DNA from: Janibacter massiliensis
Lineage (GTDB): Bacteria > Actinomycetota > Actinomycetes > Actinomycetales > Dermatophilaceae
Direction: 5' to 3'
NCBI RefSeq assembly: GCF_900289115.1
Contig: NZ_LT985196.1
Span: 1,994,751-2,058,750, forward strand
DNA length: 64,000 bases
The notes beneath the pieces were generated by a model. That model saw nothing but the letters and a program-made list of their open reading frames with translations. It searched no databases and was not told where the DNA came from. How positions within the stretch are numbered: the first letter of the stretch is position 1; every line of letters begins with the position of its first letter. Both the position numbers and the translations under genes were made by a program. This document shows, piece after piece, positions 45,752-54,525 of the stretch.

Positions 45752-46912
45752 TCACGCCGGGGCCGGCGTGCGCTCCTGCGGGACCGGGACGGAGAGGGTG
45801 ATCGTGCAGCCGGACCCCGGCGCCGTCGCCCAGGTCGCCCGGCCGCCGAGATCGGTGACCCGGCCGCGGATCGAGGATGCCACACCGAGGCGGCCCGCCG
45901 CCTCGGCCTCGGCGAGCCGCTGCGCCGTCGTCCCCACACCGTCGTCGCGGACGGTCAGGAGGATCTCGTCACCCTCGTCCTCGACGAGGATCCAGGTGCG
46001 GGCCCCGTCCCCGGCATGCTGCCGGACGTTGTCGAGGGCCGCCCCGACGGCGTCGCGCAGCTCGGTGCCGACGTGCAAGGGGACGATGACCGGGTCCGCG
46101 GGCCGGACGACGTCGACCCGTTCGGAGGCGAACGGGCCCAGCAGCTCACCGAGGTCGACCCTCCCCGTCCGCCCCGTGTCGTCGGCGGCGACCGCGGAGG
46201 CCTCGGGAGCCCGCGCGATGAGCGTGCGCAGCGACGACTCCGAGTCCGCGGCGAGGTCGGCGAGCTCGGCCGCCTCACCGCCGATCTCGTGACCGCGGCG
46301 GTTGATGAAGGCCAAGGTCTGGAGAACCCCGTCGTGCACGGCTCGGCTCAGGCGCTCCCGCTCGGCCATCCGTTCCTGGGCGGCGAGCGCCGCCACCATC
46401 CGCGCCTGGGTGACCCGGGCGACGTCGAAGGCCCACCCGAGGATCCCCCCGGCGAGCAGGAGCAGGACGATGCTGTGCAGGGTGGTCGAGCTGACGGACC
46501 CCGAGAGCAAGTTGACGGTCGCGATGAACACCCCGGACGCGAGCCCGCCCCGCGCGCCCCACCGGACGGCGGCCAGGAGCACGGGCGCGGCGCTCCACAC
46601 CCCCGTCAGCGTCGGGACGCCCACGGCCACCTCGGAGCGGGGGTAGGCGTCGACGGTGAGCACGATGCCCAGGGCGGCGACCGCGAGGCCCGCGAGGACG
46701 AGGGGTACTGTCGCCCGACGAAGCACCGTCGCGAGCGCGGTCACGGCCGTCATGGCGACGACGGCGGCGACCGCCAGCCACGGCCGGGACATGCGGTCCT
46801 GCCACTGCCACGACACCCACGAGACGTAGACGAGGGTCATCCAGTGGTAGCCGAGGGCGCCACCCGTCGCGGCCTGGACGAAAGCGACCTCCTGGGCCCT
46901 GCGCCCGGTCAT
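45752..46912 (-). CDS. MacS-family sensor histidine kinase
   Basis: A 386-residue membrane kinase. The N-terminal half has about five hydrophobic segments (residues 20-165) with no large extracytoplasmic domain, suggesting sensing within or near the membrane. The dimerisation/phosphorylation helix contains 'RLSRAVHDGVLQTLAFI' (phospho-His). The ATPase domain has 'ALDNVRQHAG' (N box) and 'VRDDGVG' (G1). It resembles actinobacterial MacS kinases. It follows the acyltransferase gene by four bases and precedes the regulator. The signal is unknown; linkage to a phospholipid acyltransferase hints at envelope state. Confidence 0.9.
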   Translation of the reverse strand: MTGRRAQEVAFVQAATGGALGYHWMTLVYVSWVSWQWQDRMSRPWLAVAAVVAMTAVTALATVLRRATVPLVLAGLAVAALGIVLTVDAYPRSEVAVGVPTLTGVWSAAPVLLAAVRWGARGGLASGVFIATVNLLSGSVSSTTLHSIVLLLLAGGILGWAFDVARVTQARMVAALAAQERMAERERLSRAVHDGVLQTLAFINRRGHEIGGEAAELADLAADSESSLRTLIARAPEASAVAADDTGRTGRVDLGELLGPFASERVDVVRPADPVIVPLHVGTELRDAVGAALDNVRQHAGDGARTWILVEDEGDEILLTVRDDGVGTTAQRLAEAEAAGRLGVASSIRGRVTDLGGRATWATAPGSGCTITLSVPVPQERTPAPA

Positions 46913-46916
46913 CGCG

Positions 46917-47723
46917 TCAGGCGGAGCTGGCGCGCGAGCGGGCCGCAGGCTCGTCGTCGACGGCGTCGAGAGCCTGCTCGAGGTCCTCGTTCGTCCGCCC
47001 CGGGCGCGCCGCCTCCTGCAGGCGTGCGGCCTTCTCCTTGGCCGCGGCGAGGATCCGTTCCTTCATCGACGTCGCGTACATGTCGACGTACTCCTGGCCC
47101 GAGAGCTCCATGAGGGCGTACATGATCTCGTCGGTGATCGACCGGAGGACGAAGCGGTCCCCGGCCATACCCTCGTACCGGGAGAAGTCGAGCGGCTCGC
47201 CGAACCGCATCCCGACACGGGTGATGTTCGGGATGATCTTCCCGGTGGGCTGGGCCTTGTCCGTGCCGACCATGACGACGGGGATCACGGGCACCCCGGC
47301 CTCCAGCGCCATCCGGGCGACGCCGGTCCGACCCCGGTAGAGACGACCGTCGGGGCTCCTCGTGCCCTCGGGGTAGAGCCCGAGCAGCTCGCCCCGGCGC
47401 AGGATCCGCAGACCGGTGTTCAGCGCGGCCTCGCTCGCCCGGCCGCCGGACCGGTCGATCGGGACCTGGCCGACCCCGGCGAAGAAGCTGCGGGAGAACC
47501 ACCCCTTGAGGCCGGTCCCGGTGAAGTAGTCCGACTTGGCGAGGAACGTGATCCGCCGCTCGCACATGAGCGGGAGGAAGAAGGAGTCGGAGAACGACAG
47601 GTGGTTGCTCGCGAGGATGGCCCCGCCCTGCCGGGGGACGTGCTCGCCACCCTCGACCCACGGGCGGAAGAGCACCCGCAGCAGCGGACCGAGCAGCACG
47701 CGCTTCAACGTCCAGTAGAGCAC
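46917..47723 (-). CDS. plsC: Lysophospholipid acyltransferase (1-acylglycerol-3-phosphate acyltransferase family)
   Basis: A 268-residue PlsC-family acyltransferase. Catalytic HX4D is in 'ASNHLSFSDSFF' near residue 39; the acceptor motif 'LGLYPEGTRSPDG' near 115 is the phosphate-binding EGTR block. It likely acylates lysophosphatidic acid at the membrane face. The C-terminal 30 residues are charged and Ala-rich. GTG 47723. First gene of an operon with a histidine kinase and response regulator; corresponds to Rv2182c. Confidence 0.9.
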   Translation of the reverse strand: MLYWTLKRVLLGPLLRVLFRPWVEGGEHVPRQGGAILASNHLSFSDSFFLPLMCERRITFLAKSDYFTGTGLKGWFSRSFFAGVGQVPIDRSGGRASEAALNTGLRILRRGELLGLYPEGTRSPDGRLYRGRTGVARMALEAGVPVIPVVMVGTDKAQPTGKIIPNITRVGMRFGEPLDFSRYEGMAGDRFVLRSITDEIMYALMELSGQEYVDMYATSMKERILAAAKEKAARLQEAARPGRTNEDLEQALDAVDDEPAARSRASSA

Positions 47724-47851
47724 CTGCCCGCACCTCCGCGCCGAGACGTCGACCCGGGCCCGACCGGCCGGTCGGTCCCGCCGGAGGCACTGTAGTGCAG
47801 GTCACGTCGTCGGCGAAGGAGCCGTCAGGCCGGGGCACGGCGCGTGCGAGG

Positions 47852-48352
47852 ATGAGCGGCGTGGAGCAGGCCCGCAGGTCCGACGACGACGAGGAGATCC
47901 GACGGCGGTTCGACGCGATCGTCGGTGACTGGGACGTCCCGATCGAGCCCGAACCCGACGGGGCGCCCGAGCCGGCGAGCGGGATCCGTTCCCTGCCGGT
48001 GGCGCCGGGCGTCGACGCCCCGTGGCGGGGCAGCACCGGATCGCTCCTCGACGGGGTCCTCGCCGCGGGGGTGGACGACGACGAGGACGGCGCAGCCCAT
48101 GACGCGGAGTTCGTCCCACCCCGACCGGCCCTCCCCCCGGCGAGCGACACGGGGTTCTGGGTCGCGACGATCGGTCTCGTCGCGGGGCCGGCGCTCCTGC
48201 TCTGGGTCGCGTTCTTCGACCCGGGCGCCTCACCGTGGTGGATGTGGCTCGGCATCGCGCTCGCCGCTGCCGGGTTCGGCGTCATGGTGATGCGCCAGCC
48301 GCGTCACCGGCAGCCCATCGACGACGACCACCCGGACGGCGCACGCGTCTGA
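47852..48352 (+). CDS. Hypothetical membrane protein
   Basis: A 166-residue protein with an acidic disordered N-terminal half ('DDDEEIRRRFDAIVGDWDVPIEPEPDG') and two membrane segments near the C-terminus (about 102-122 and 130-148), ending in a basic/acidic tail. I do not recognise a named family. ATG 47852 follows a purine-rich stretch. It is convergent with the Cys-motif gene at 48361. Confidence 0.7.
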   Translation: MSGVEQARRSDDDEEIRRRFDAIVGDWDVPIEPEPDGAPEPASGIRSLPVAPGVDAPWRGSTGSLLDGVLAAGVDDDEDGAAHDAEFVPPRPALPPASDTGFWVATIGLVAGPALLLWVAFFDPGASPWWMWLGIALAAAGFGVMVMRQPRHRQPIDDDHPDGARV

Positions 48353-48360
48353 CCCGGGGC

Positions 48361-48633
48361 TCAGGCGCGGCGTCGCGCGATGGTCCCGTCGGCCTCGTCG
48401 TCGTGGACCGGGATGGGCCCGTCGTGGTTCGCCGCGGCGGCCTCGTCCTCCGCGCCCTCGGCGTCCTCGGCCCCCGGCACGACGATCTCGGCGAGGGCGG
48501 CGGCCACGGCGGTGACGAGATCCACCGCGGCTGTGACGACGGCGGCGCGGGTGCGCGGCGAGACCCGACCGGCGGCGCTCCGGGCGCGGCAGAGCGGACA
48601 TGCCGAGCAGGGTGCCGTCGGGTCGTCGGTCAT
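48361..48633 (-). CDS. Small Cys-motif protein at the end of the SRPBCC/ArsA-like operon
   Basis: A 90-residue protein with 'CSACPLCR' at residues 9-16, a helical Ala-rich middle ('AAVVTAAVDLVTAVAAALAEIVV') and an acidic tail. A similar small protein with an N-terminal CPxC motif follows the ArsA-like gene in other actinobacteria. ATG 48633 overlaps the ArsA-like stop (ATGA). Function is unknown; metal binding would need a partner as there are only three Cys. Confidence 0.72.
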   Translation of the reverse strand: MTDDPTAPCSACPLCRARSAAGRVSPRTRAAVVTAAVDLVTAVAAALAEIVVPGAEDAEGAEDEAAAANHDGPIPVHDDEADGTIARRRA

Positions 48634-49583
48634 CGGGGCCACCGGGCGGGATCAGGGACGAGGTCGAGGGTGAGCCTGCCGCCCGCGAGGCCGGCACGCT
48701 CGACGGCGCATCGTCTCAGGCCCGGCGGGAGGGGCACCACCCGCATCGTGCCGTGGGCGGACAGCTGCAGGGCGTCGTCGTGACGGGACAGCTCGACCTC
48801 GTCCGCGGTCACCTCGGGCAGGTCGAGGACGAACCGGTACCCGGTTCCGACACGCTCGACCGTGGGCTCGACCCGGGCCGCGGGTTCCCGGCGCGCAGAG
48901 GCGGTGACCCCCCGGTGGGCGAGCCCGTCCGCACGTCGCGGCGCCGCCGGCGGAACGACGTCGGGACGGAGGCCGTGGACACCGAGCGCCGCCGTCAGCC
49001 CCGCGCCGTTCGACGGCAGGACCACCCGCACCGAGTCGACGACGGCGTTGCCACGCCTCAACGTCGCCTCGAGCGCGTCGAGGTCGGCCGCGACGGCGAC
49101 CGGATCCCCCAGGTCCGCGGACCGGGCGAGCACCCCGCGAAGCTGCCGGACGATCCCGGGTCCGACGGAGACGGCCTCGAGCCACATGAGGAGGTCATCC
49201 TCCGTCAGGGCGAGGACCACCGCACCCTCGGCGGCGGCGTCGACGGCCTCGAGCAGGGGCACCGCGTCGAGGAGACGAGGGCTCATCGCGGCGCGGACCG
49301 CTGGCCCGTCCGCGCCCAGGCCGACCGTCGCCGCCACGAGCAAGGCCGTCCCGGCGCCCTCGGGCCAACGCGCCACGTCGGTCCAGACGACCCCCGGGCC
49401 GATCGGGTCACCGCTCGGATCGGCACCCGGGAGCGCCGCGCGCACCCCGTCAGGCCGGTGCCGGTCCCCCCGGGTGAGCAGCGTCGCGCCGCCGTGCCGG
49501 TCAGCGCTCAGCACCGCGCTCCGCACCGCACGCGACACGGTCTCCCGGCGGTCGGGGCCGACGTGGACCTCCAGCTGGGTCAC
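48630..49583 (-). CDS. ArsA-like protein lacking the ATP-binding P-loop
   Basis: A 317-residue protein in the place of the ArsA-family ATPase (Rv2184c). The C-terminal 80 residues ('YRFVLDLPEVTADEVELSRHDDALQLSA') form the HSP20-like domain typical of bacterial ArsA proteins. The N-terminal 230 residues align loosely with the ArsA core but contain no GKGGxGKT Walker A motif, so ATP hydrolysis is unlikely. GTG 49583 overlaps the SRPBCC stop by four bases. It may be a degenerate, structural member of the family. Confidence 0.65.
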   Translation of the reverse strand: MTQLEVHVGPDRRETVSRAVRSAVLSADRHGGATLLTRGDRHRPDGVRAALPGADPSGDPIGPGVVWTDVARWPEGAGTALLVAATVGLGADGPAVRAAMSPRLLDAVPLLEAVDAAAEGAVVLALTEDDLLMWLEAVSVGPGIVRQLRGVLARSADLGDPVAVAADLDALEATLRRGNAVVDSVRVVLPSNGAGLTAALGVHGLRPDVVPPAAPRRADGLAHRGVTASARREPAARVEPTVERVGTGYRFVLDLPEVTADEVELSRHDDALQLSAHGTMRVVPLPPGLRRCAVERAGLAGGRLTLDLVPDPARWPR

Positions 49584-50032
49584 CCCGTCAGGGACTCGAC
49601 GCGCTTCTTCAGGTTCTTCAGAGCCGTGTCGATGATGACCTTCTCGGCCTTCCGCTTGAGCATCCCGAGCATGGGGATGCGGACGTCGACGGTGAGGTCG
49701 TAGGTCACCTCCGTGCCGCCGTCGTGCTGGGCGAGGACGTACGCGCCGTCGAGCGCCTTGAGGACGGTCGCCTCGACGAGGTGCCAGGAGACCGTGCCCG
49801 TACCGTCCTCGGCGACGTCCCAGTCGTAGTCGAGGACGTAGGTGTCCTTCACCGCCGTGGCGTCGAGGGACATCCGGACCTGGTCCGGCCACCCGTCCCC
49901 ATCCTCGGCGAGGATCTCGATCTCCGTGAACTCGGGCGCCCACTCCGGGTAGGACTCGAGATCGGCGATCACGTCGAGGACGGCCCCGGGATCGGCGGCG
50001 ATGACGATGCTGGAGCGGGTGCGTTCGGCCAT
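49580..50032 (-). CDS. SRPBCC-family lipid/ligand-binding protein
   Basis: A 150-residue START-like helix-grip protein ('SSIVIAADPGAVLDVIADLESYPEWAPEF', a typical polyketide-cyclase opening). It corresponds to Rv2185c. Such proteins bind hydrophobic ligands; neither ligand nor activity can be read from the sequence. Its 5' end overlaps the upstream gene by 64 bases. Confidence 0.87.
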   Translation of the reverse strand: MAERTRSSIVIAADPGAVLDVIADLESYPEWAPEFTEIEILAEDGDGWPDQVRMSLDATAVKDTYVLDYDWDVAEDGTGTVSWHLVEATVLKALDGAYVLAQHDGGTEVTYDLTVDVRIPMLGMLKRKAEKVIIDTALKNLKKRVESLTG

Positions 50033-50415
50033 GACGAGAGGGTATCCGCCTCGAGGGCGTCCTTGACGGCATTGAGGACGATCTTGAAGCGGCGTCGGTG
50101 CGCGGCGACCGCGGCCCGCGCGGACCGGGCGGTCAGCGCCCGCGTGGTCCCCCGGACGTAGTGGTGGACGATCGTCCCGTCGTCGAAGGGCTCGAGCCAG
50201 ACCTCGGCCACCCCGGTGATCCGCCCGGCGACGGCGTAGTGCCGGCCCTTGTGGCCGCGGTCACGGGTGACGCTCACCTCGTGCCCCGGCCACACGAGGG
50301 CATCCAGACGCGGGTCCTCGAGGACGGCGCGCAGCACGGTGGGCCGAGCACGCACGAAGGACTCGTCGACGAGGTCCACCACGTGGTCCGACGGGGTCCG
50401 GAGAGGGATGGGCAC
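49969..50415 (-). CDS. Second SRPBCC-like protein
   Basis: A 148-residue protein with a helix-grip-like pattern ('VDESFVRARPTVLRAVLEDPRLDALVWPG', 'VWLEPFDDGTIVHHYVRG', C-terminal amphipathic helix 'HRRRFKIVLNAVKDALE'). The last 22 residues, encoded within the 64-base overlap with the next gene, are Pro/Ser-rich and probably non-conserved. GTG 50415 is divergent from fadD15. Function is unknown; its tandem placement with another SRPBCC gene suggests related ligands. Confidence 0.75.
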   Translation of the reverse strand: MPIPLRTPSDHVVDLVDESFVRARPTVLRAVLEDPRLDALVWPGHEVSVTRDRGHKGRHYAVAGRITGVAEVWLEPFDDGTIVHHYVRGTTRALTARSARAAVAAHRRRFKIVLNAVKDALEADTLSSWPNAPAPASSSPPIPGPSST

Positions 50416-50500
50416 GGGTTGATCGTCTCAGGTCGCGAGACCCCAGCGACCGGTTCCATCACGGAATCGACGCGAAGACCCGTTCCCGGTTCCCGACCGG

Positions 50501-50506
50501 TAATGT
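50501..50506 (+). promoter_or_regulatory. -10 box of fadD15
   Basis: TAATGT is a near-consensus -10. Transcription would begin near 50513, leaving a leader of about 28 bases with AAAGGAG (50529-50535) before GTG 50541. Confidence 0.6.
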
Positions 50507-50540
50507 GTGCACCGGCCGCACGTCGATCAAAGGAGACCCC

Positions 50541-52337
50541 GTGCAGGAGAACGTGACCCCAGCCCTCACCACCGGTGCGCCGGGGGACAGCCTCGCCGAC
50601 CTGCCCCACCGCAACGCGGAGCGGGCCCCCGAGCGTGTGGCCTTCAGCAAGCCGACCGACGACGGCGGGTGGACGGACGTCACGACCACGCAGTTCCGTG
50701 ACACCGTCGACGCGGTCGCCAGGGGCTTCGTGGCCGCCGGGATCCAACCGGGCGACCGCATCGCGATCATGAGCAAGACCCGCTACGAGTGGACGGTCGT
50801 CGACTTCGCGGCGTGGACGGCCGGCGCGGTCGTCGTCCCGGTCTACGAGACGAGCTCCGCCGAGCAGGTGCAGTGGATCGTCGAGGACTCCGGCGCCGTG
50901 GCGATCGTCGTCGAGACGCCGGGCCACCTCGCGGTCGTGGAGTCGGTGCGCGACGCGCTCCCGACGCTCGCGCACGTCTGGCAGCTCGACGCGGGTGACC
51001 TGGAGACGCTCGCCGCCTCGGGCGCCGGCATCGGCGACGTCGAGCTCGACGCGCGTCGCGACGCGCTGGGCCGCGACTCGATCGCGACGATCATCTACAC
51101 CTCCGGGACGACCGGCCGGCCCAAGGGCTGCGAGCTCACCCACGACAACTTCCTCGGGCTGGTTGAGAACACGGTCAGCCGGCTCGGCGACGTCGTCTCC
51201 GCCGAGGGTGCCTCGACCCTGCTCTTCCTCCCGCTGGCGCACGTCTTCGCGCGCTTCATCGAGGTGCTCGCGGTCGTCGGCGAGGCGCGGATGGGTCACA
51301 GCTCGAACCTGGCGAACATCCTCGACGACTTCGGGGCGTTCCGGCCGACGTTCATCCTCGCCGTCCCCCGGGTCTTCGAGAAGATCTACAACAAGGCGCA
51401 GGAGCAGGCCCACGCGAGCTCGAGCGCCAAGGGCAAGATCTTCGACGCGGCGGCCGCGACCGCGATCGCGTGGTCCGAGGCCGTGGACACGGGCCGGGTG
51501 CCCTTCGCCCTCAAGGCGCGGCACGCCCTGTACGACAAGCTCGTGTACTCGAAGATCCGCACGAAGATGGGCGGCCAGACGCGGTACGCCGTCTCGGGCG
51601 GCGCGCCGCTCGGTACGCGCCTGGGGCACTTCTTCCGCGGCATCGGGGTGACGATCCTCGAGGGGTACGGCCTCACGGAGACGACCGCCCCGATCACGGT
51701 CAACGTGCCCGACCGGGTGAAGATCGGCACGGTCGGCCTGCCGCTGCCGGGATGCGGTGTCCGCATCGCCGAGGACGGCGAGGTCCTCGCGCAGGGCGTG
51801 AACATCTTCACCGGTTACCGCAACAACGAGAAGGCGACGGCGGAAGCCATCCGTGACGGCTGGTTCCACACCGGGGACATCGGCGAGCTCGACGAGGACG
51901 GCTACCTGACGATCACGGGCCGGAAGAAGGAGATCCTCGTGACCGCCGGCGGCAAGAACGTCGCCCCGGCCGTCCTCGAGGACCGGCTGCGGGCCCATCC
52001 GCTCGTGTCGCAGTGCATGGTGGTCGGCGACCAGCGTCCGTTCATCGCCGCGCTTGTCACCCTCGACCCCGAGATGCTTCCCGGCTGGGCCGCCAACAAC
52101 GGCCTCGAGGGGATCTCGATCGAGGACGCCCGGACGAACGAGAAGGTTCTCGGAGCCATCCAGGACGCCGTCGACGACGCGAACAACGCGGTCTCCAAGG
52201 CGGAGTCGATCCGCAAGTTCATCGTCCTCGAGGGCGACTTCACGGAGGACTCGGGTCACCTCACGCCGTCGTTGAAGCTCAAGCGGTCCGTCGTGATGCG
52301 CGACTACGCCAACGCCATCGAGGACATCTACGGCTGA
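50541..52337 (+). CDS. fadD15: Long-chain fatty-acid-CoA ligase (FadD15-type)
   Basis: A 598-residue AMP-forming acyl-CoA synthetase that activates fatty acids with ATP and CoA. The P-loop-like signature is 'TIIYTSGTTGRPKG' near residue 183; 'YGLTETTAPIT' near 380 and 'HTGDIGELDEDGYLTITGRKKE' near 445 are the adenylation motifs, and Lys in the C-terminal hinge is present. GTG 50541 is chosen for the AAAGGAG site upstream. Its products would feed the fadA-fadB pathway at 2230-5574. Confidence 0.94.
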   Translation: MQENVTPALTTGAPGDSLADLPHRNAERAPERVAFSKPTDDGGWTDVTTTQFRDTVDAVARGFVAAGIQPGDRIAIMSKTRYEWTVVDFAAWTAGAVVVPVYETSSAEQVQWIVEDSGAVAIVVETPGHLAVVESVRDALPTLAHVWQLDAGDLETLAASGAGIGDVELDARRDALGRDSIATIIYTSGTTGRPKGCELTHDNFLGLVENTVSRLGDVVSAEGASTLLFLPLAHVFARFIEVLAVVGEARMGHSSNLANILDDFGAFRPTFILAVPRVFEKIYNKAQEQAHASSSAKGKIFDAAAATAIAWSEAVDTGRVPFALKARHALYDKLVYSKIRTKMGGQTRYAVSGGAPLGTRLGHFFRGIGVTILEGYGLTETTAPITVNVPDRVKIGTVGLPLPGCGVRIAEDGEVLAQGVNIFTGYRNNEKATAEAIRDGWFHTGDIGELDEDGYLTITGRKKEILVTAGGKNVAPAVLEDRLRAHPLVSQCMVVGDQRPFIAALVTLDPEMLPGWAANNGLEGISIEDARTNEKVLGAIQDAVDDANNAVSKAESIRKFIVLEGDFTEDSGHLTPSLKLKRSVVMRDYANAIEDIYG

Positions 52338-52359
52338 TCCCTCCCGCACCGCGGGGCGT

Positions 52360-52398
52360 CGCAGCGGGGTGGCACCGACCGGGTGTCACCCCGCTGCG
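52360..52398. terminator. Terminator hairpin between fadD15 and the Cys-rich gene
   Basis: A 17-pair stem (52360-52376 with 52382-52398, one G-T pair) has a five-base loop. It lies between convergent genes and overlaps the last codons of the leftward one. Confidence 0.75.
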
Positions 52399-52601
52399 GC
52401 GTTCCGGGTCGCCCACGGCTCGCGGCGGGCGACCGCGCCGGCCGCCTCCCTCGCCGTGACGAGCCCCGCCCTGGCGAAGAGATCCACCGCGTGCGCCTCG
52501 AGGGCGTCGAGGGGGACGGTGGGGCCGGTCAGCGCGAGCCCGATGACGCAGTCGTCGCAGCGGTGACCCCGGACGGGGCAGCTGTCGCAGTCGATGATCA
52601 T
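52386..52601 (-). CDS. Small Cys-rich protein
   Basis: A 71-residue protein starting 'MIIDCDSCPVRGHRCDDC', with four Cys in a CxxC-x5-CxxC-like arrangement that suggests a zinc or iron-sulfur site. The remainder is one helix-rich segment ('LDALEAHAVDLFARAGLVT'). Similar tiny proteins occur in this chromosomal neighbourhood in other actinobacteria. Function is unknown. Its 3' end is inside the terminator stem shared with fadD15. Confidence 0.78.
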   Translation of the reverse strand: MIIDCDSCPVRGHRCDDCVIGLALTGPTVPLDALEAHAVDLFARAGLVTAREAAGAVARREPWATRNAAAG

Positions 52602-52781
52602 GGCGGCCTTCCTTCGTCGCGGCGCCGGGGCGCCGGCCGGTCCTCCACCGGCACCGACGACGCTACGGACGACCACCGACAACGCCCGACGACCTCGCGT
52701 CGGACCATCGAGAGGGCACGTGCGACCGCCGTCGACCGGTCCGGCCCGGCGTGGGTCCGTGGCGTTGTCGGCCCCCTCTCC

Positions 52782-52787
52782 TACGGT
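52782..52787 (+). promoter_or_regulatory. Leaderless -10 box for the DEDD exonuclease gene
   Basis: TACGGT is seven bases before ATG 52795 and supports that start over ATG 52801. Confidence 0.6.
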
Positions 52788-52794
52788 CGTCGGC

Positions 52795-54504
52795 ATGCAG
52801 ATGGTGCAGGACGTCCTCGACCTGGGCACCGCCCTGTCGGAGACGACCTTCGTCGTCGTCGACCTCGAGACGACGGGCGGCAACCCGGCCGAGTGCGGGA
52901 TCACGGAGATCGGCGCGGTGCGGGTGCGGGGCGGGGTCGTCCTCGGGGAGCTGCAGACCTTCGTCGACCCCGGGTGCGCCATCCCCCCCTTCATCCAGAC
53001 CCTGACGGGGATCACCGACGCGATGGTCCGGGACGCGCCCCGGATCGACGCGGCGCTGCCGGCCTTCCTCGAGTTCGCCCGCGGGGCCGTCCTCGTCGCG
53101 CACAACGCGCGCTTCGACATCGGCTTCCTCAAGGCCGCTGCCGAACGGACCGGCACCCCGTGGCCGGGCTTCCAGGTCCTCGACACCGTGCACCTCGCCC
53201 GCCAGCTCGTGACCAAGGACGAGGCCCCCAACCACAAGCTCGCGACGCTCGCGAGGGTCTTCGGTGCGTCCGTGCAGCCGACCCACCGGGCGCTCGACGA
53301 CGCCCGGGCCACGGTCGACGTCCTCCACGGCCTCATCGAACGGGTCGGCACGCTCGGCGTCTCCAGCCTCGAGGAGCTGCGCAGCTACAGCGCGCGGGTC
53401 CCGGCGTCGACCCGGCGCAAGCGGCACCTCGCCGACGGCCTGCCGCACTCCCCCGGCGTCTACGTGTTCTCCGACGACGCGGGCACCCCCCTGTACGTCG
53501 GCACCTCCGGCGACATCCGCACCCGGGTCCTCACGTACTTCACCGCAGCCGAGCGCCGGCGCCGGATGCGGGACATGGTCGCCCTCGCCACCTCGGTCAC
53601 CCCGATCGTCTGCGCCACCAGGGTCGAGGCACAGGTCCGGGAGGTCCGGCTCATCGCCGAGCACCGGCCGCGGTTCAACCGCCGGTCGACCCGCCCGGAC
53701 AGGGCGGCCTGGGTCCGGATCACCGACGAGCCGTTCCCCCGGCTGAGCATCGTAGGCCGGGTGCGCGCCGGCGACATCCACGTCGGGCCCTTCCCGTCCC
53801 GCGCGGTCGCGACGGAGGCGGTCGAGGCGCTGCACGAGGCGGTGCCGATCCGCCGGTGCACGACCCGGATCTCCGCCCGCACACCCCCCGGCGGCGCGTG
53901 CGCGCTCGCCGAGATGGGCCGGTGCGTCGCACCGTGCACGGGTTCGGTCGACGTCGACGAGTACCGGGCCGTCGTCGACGACATCGTCACCGTCATGGCC
54001 GGCGACGCGTCGTCGGTCGTCGAGGCCCTGACGGCACGCATGGCCGAGCTCGCGGCGTCCGAGCGGTTCGAGGAGGCAGCGACCGTCCGTGACCGCACCC
54101 TCGCCCTCGTCCGGGGCGCGTCCCGGGCACAGCGGATCGCCCCGCTGGCCGCCAGCCCCGAGCTCGTGGCTGCCCGGCGGCTGCCCGCGGGCGGCTGGGA
54201 GGCGATCTGCGTGCGGCACGGCCGGTTCGCCGCATCCGTGTCGGTCCGTCCCGGGGTCGACCCCGTCCCGGCGATCGACGCGATGCGCGCGACCGCGGAG
54301 GTGGTGCCGGTACCGGACACCGTCCTGGGGGCGACGATCCCGGAGGAGACGGACATCCTCCTGCGGTGGCTCGAGCAGCCGGGGGTACGCCTCGTCCACC
54401 TCGACGGGGTGTGGGACTGCCCCGTCGGTGGCGCGCAGTCCGCATGGGCCCGGCTCGAGCCGGTGGCCCAGTCCGCACGCGGCGCCGTCGGCTTCGCGTC
54501 CTGA
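52795..54504 (+). CDS. DEDD exonuclease / UvrC-GIY-YIG-like fusion protein
   Basis: A 569-residue protein joining a DnaQ-type 3'-5' exonuclease (about 15-185; 'VVVDLETTGGNPAECGITEIG' for Exo I, 'LVAHNARFDIGFL' for Exo II, 'HRALDDARATVDVL' for Exo III) to a GIY-YIG-like endonuclease domain (about 215-300; 'SPGVYVFSDDAGTPLYVGTS') and a UvrC-like UVR region (about 420-455). It corresponds to Rv2191. Such proteins are thought to act in DNA repair, related to Cho/UvrC incision, but the exact reaction is unproven. No LexA box is seen upstream. Confidence 0.9.
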   Translation: MQMVQDVLDLGTALSETTFVVVDLETTGGNPAECGITEIGAVRVRGGVVLGELQTFVDPGCAIPPFIQTLTGITDAMVRDAPRIDAALPAFLEFARGAVLVAHNARFDIGFLKAAAERTGTPWPGFQVLDTVHLARQLVTKDEAPNHKLATLARVFGASVQPTHRALDDARATVDVLHGLIERVGTLGVSSLEELRSYSARVPASTRRKRHLADGLPHSPGVYVFSDDAGTPLYVGTSGDIRTRVLTYFTAAERRRRMRDMVALATSVTPIVCATRVEAQVREVRLIAEHRPRFNRRSTRPDRAAWVRITDEPFPRLSIVGRVRAGDIHVGPFPSRAVATEAVEALHEAVPIRRCTTRISARTPPGGACALAEMGRCVAPCTGSVDVDEYRAVVDDIVTVMAGDASSVVEALTARMAELAASERFEEAATVRDRTLALVRGASRAQRIAPLAASPELVAARRLPAGGWEAICVRHGRFAASVSVRPGVDPVPAIDAMRATAEVVPVPDTVLGATIPEETDILLRWLEQPGVRLVHLDGVWDCPVGGAQSAWARLEPVAQSARGAVGFAS

Positions 54505-54513
54505 CCGGGTCGC

Positions 54514-54519
54514 TAGGGT
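54514..54519 (+). promoter_or_regulatory. Leaderless -10 box for the RAM-domain gene
   Basis: TAGGGT is six bases before GTG 54526. Confidence 0.55.
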
Positions 54520-54525
54520 GGAACG

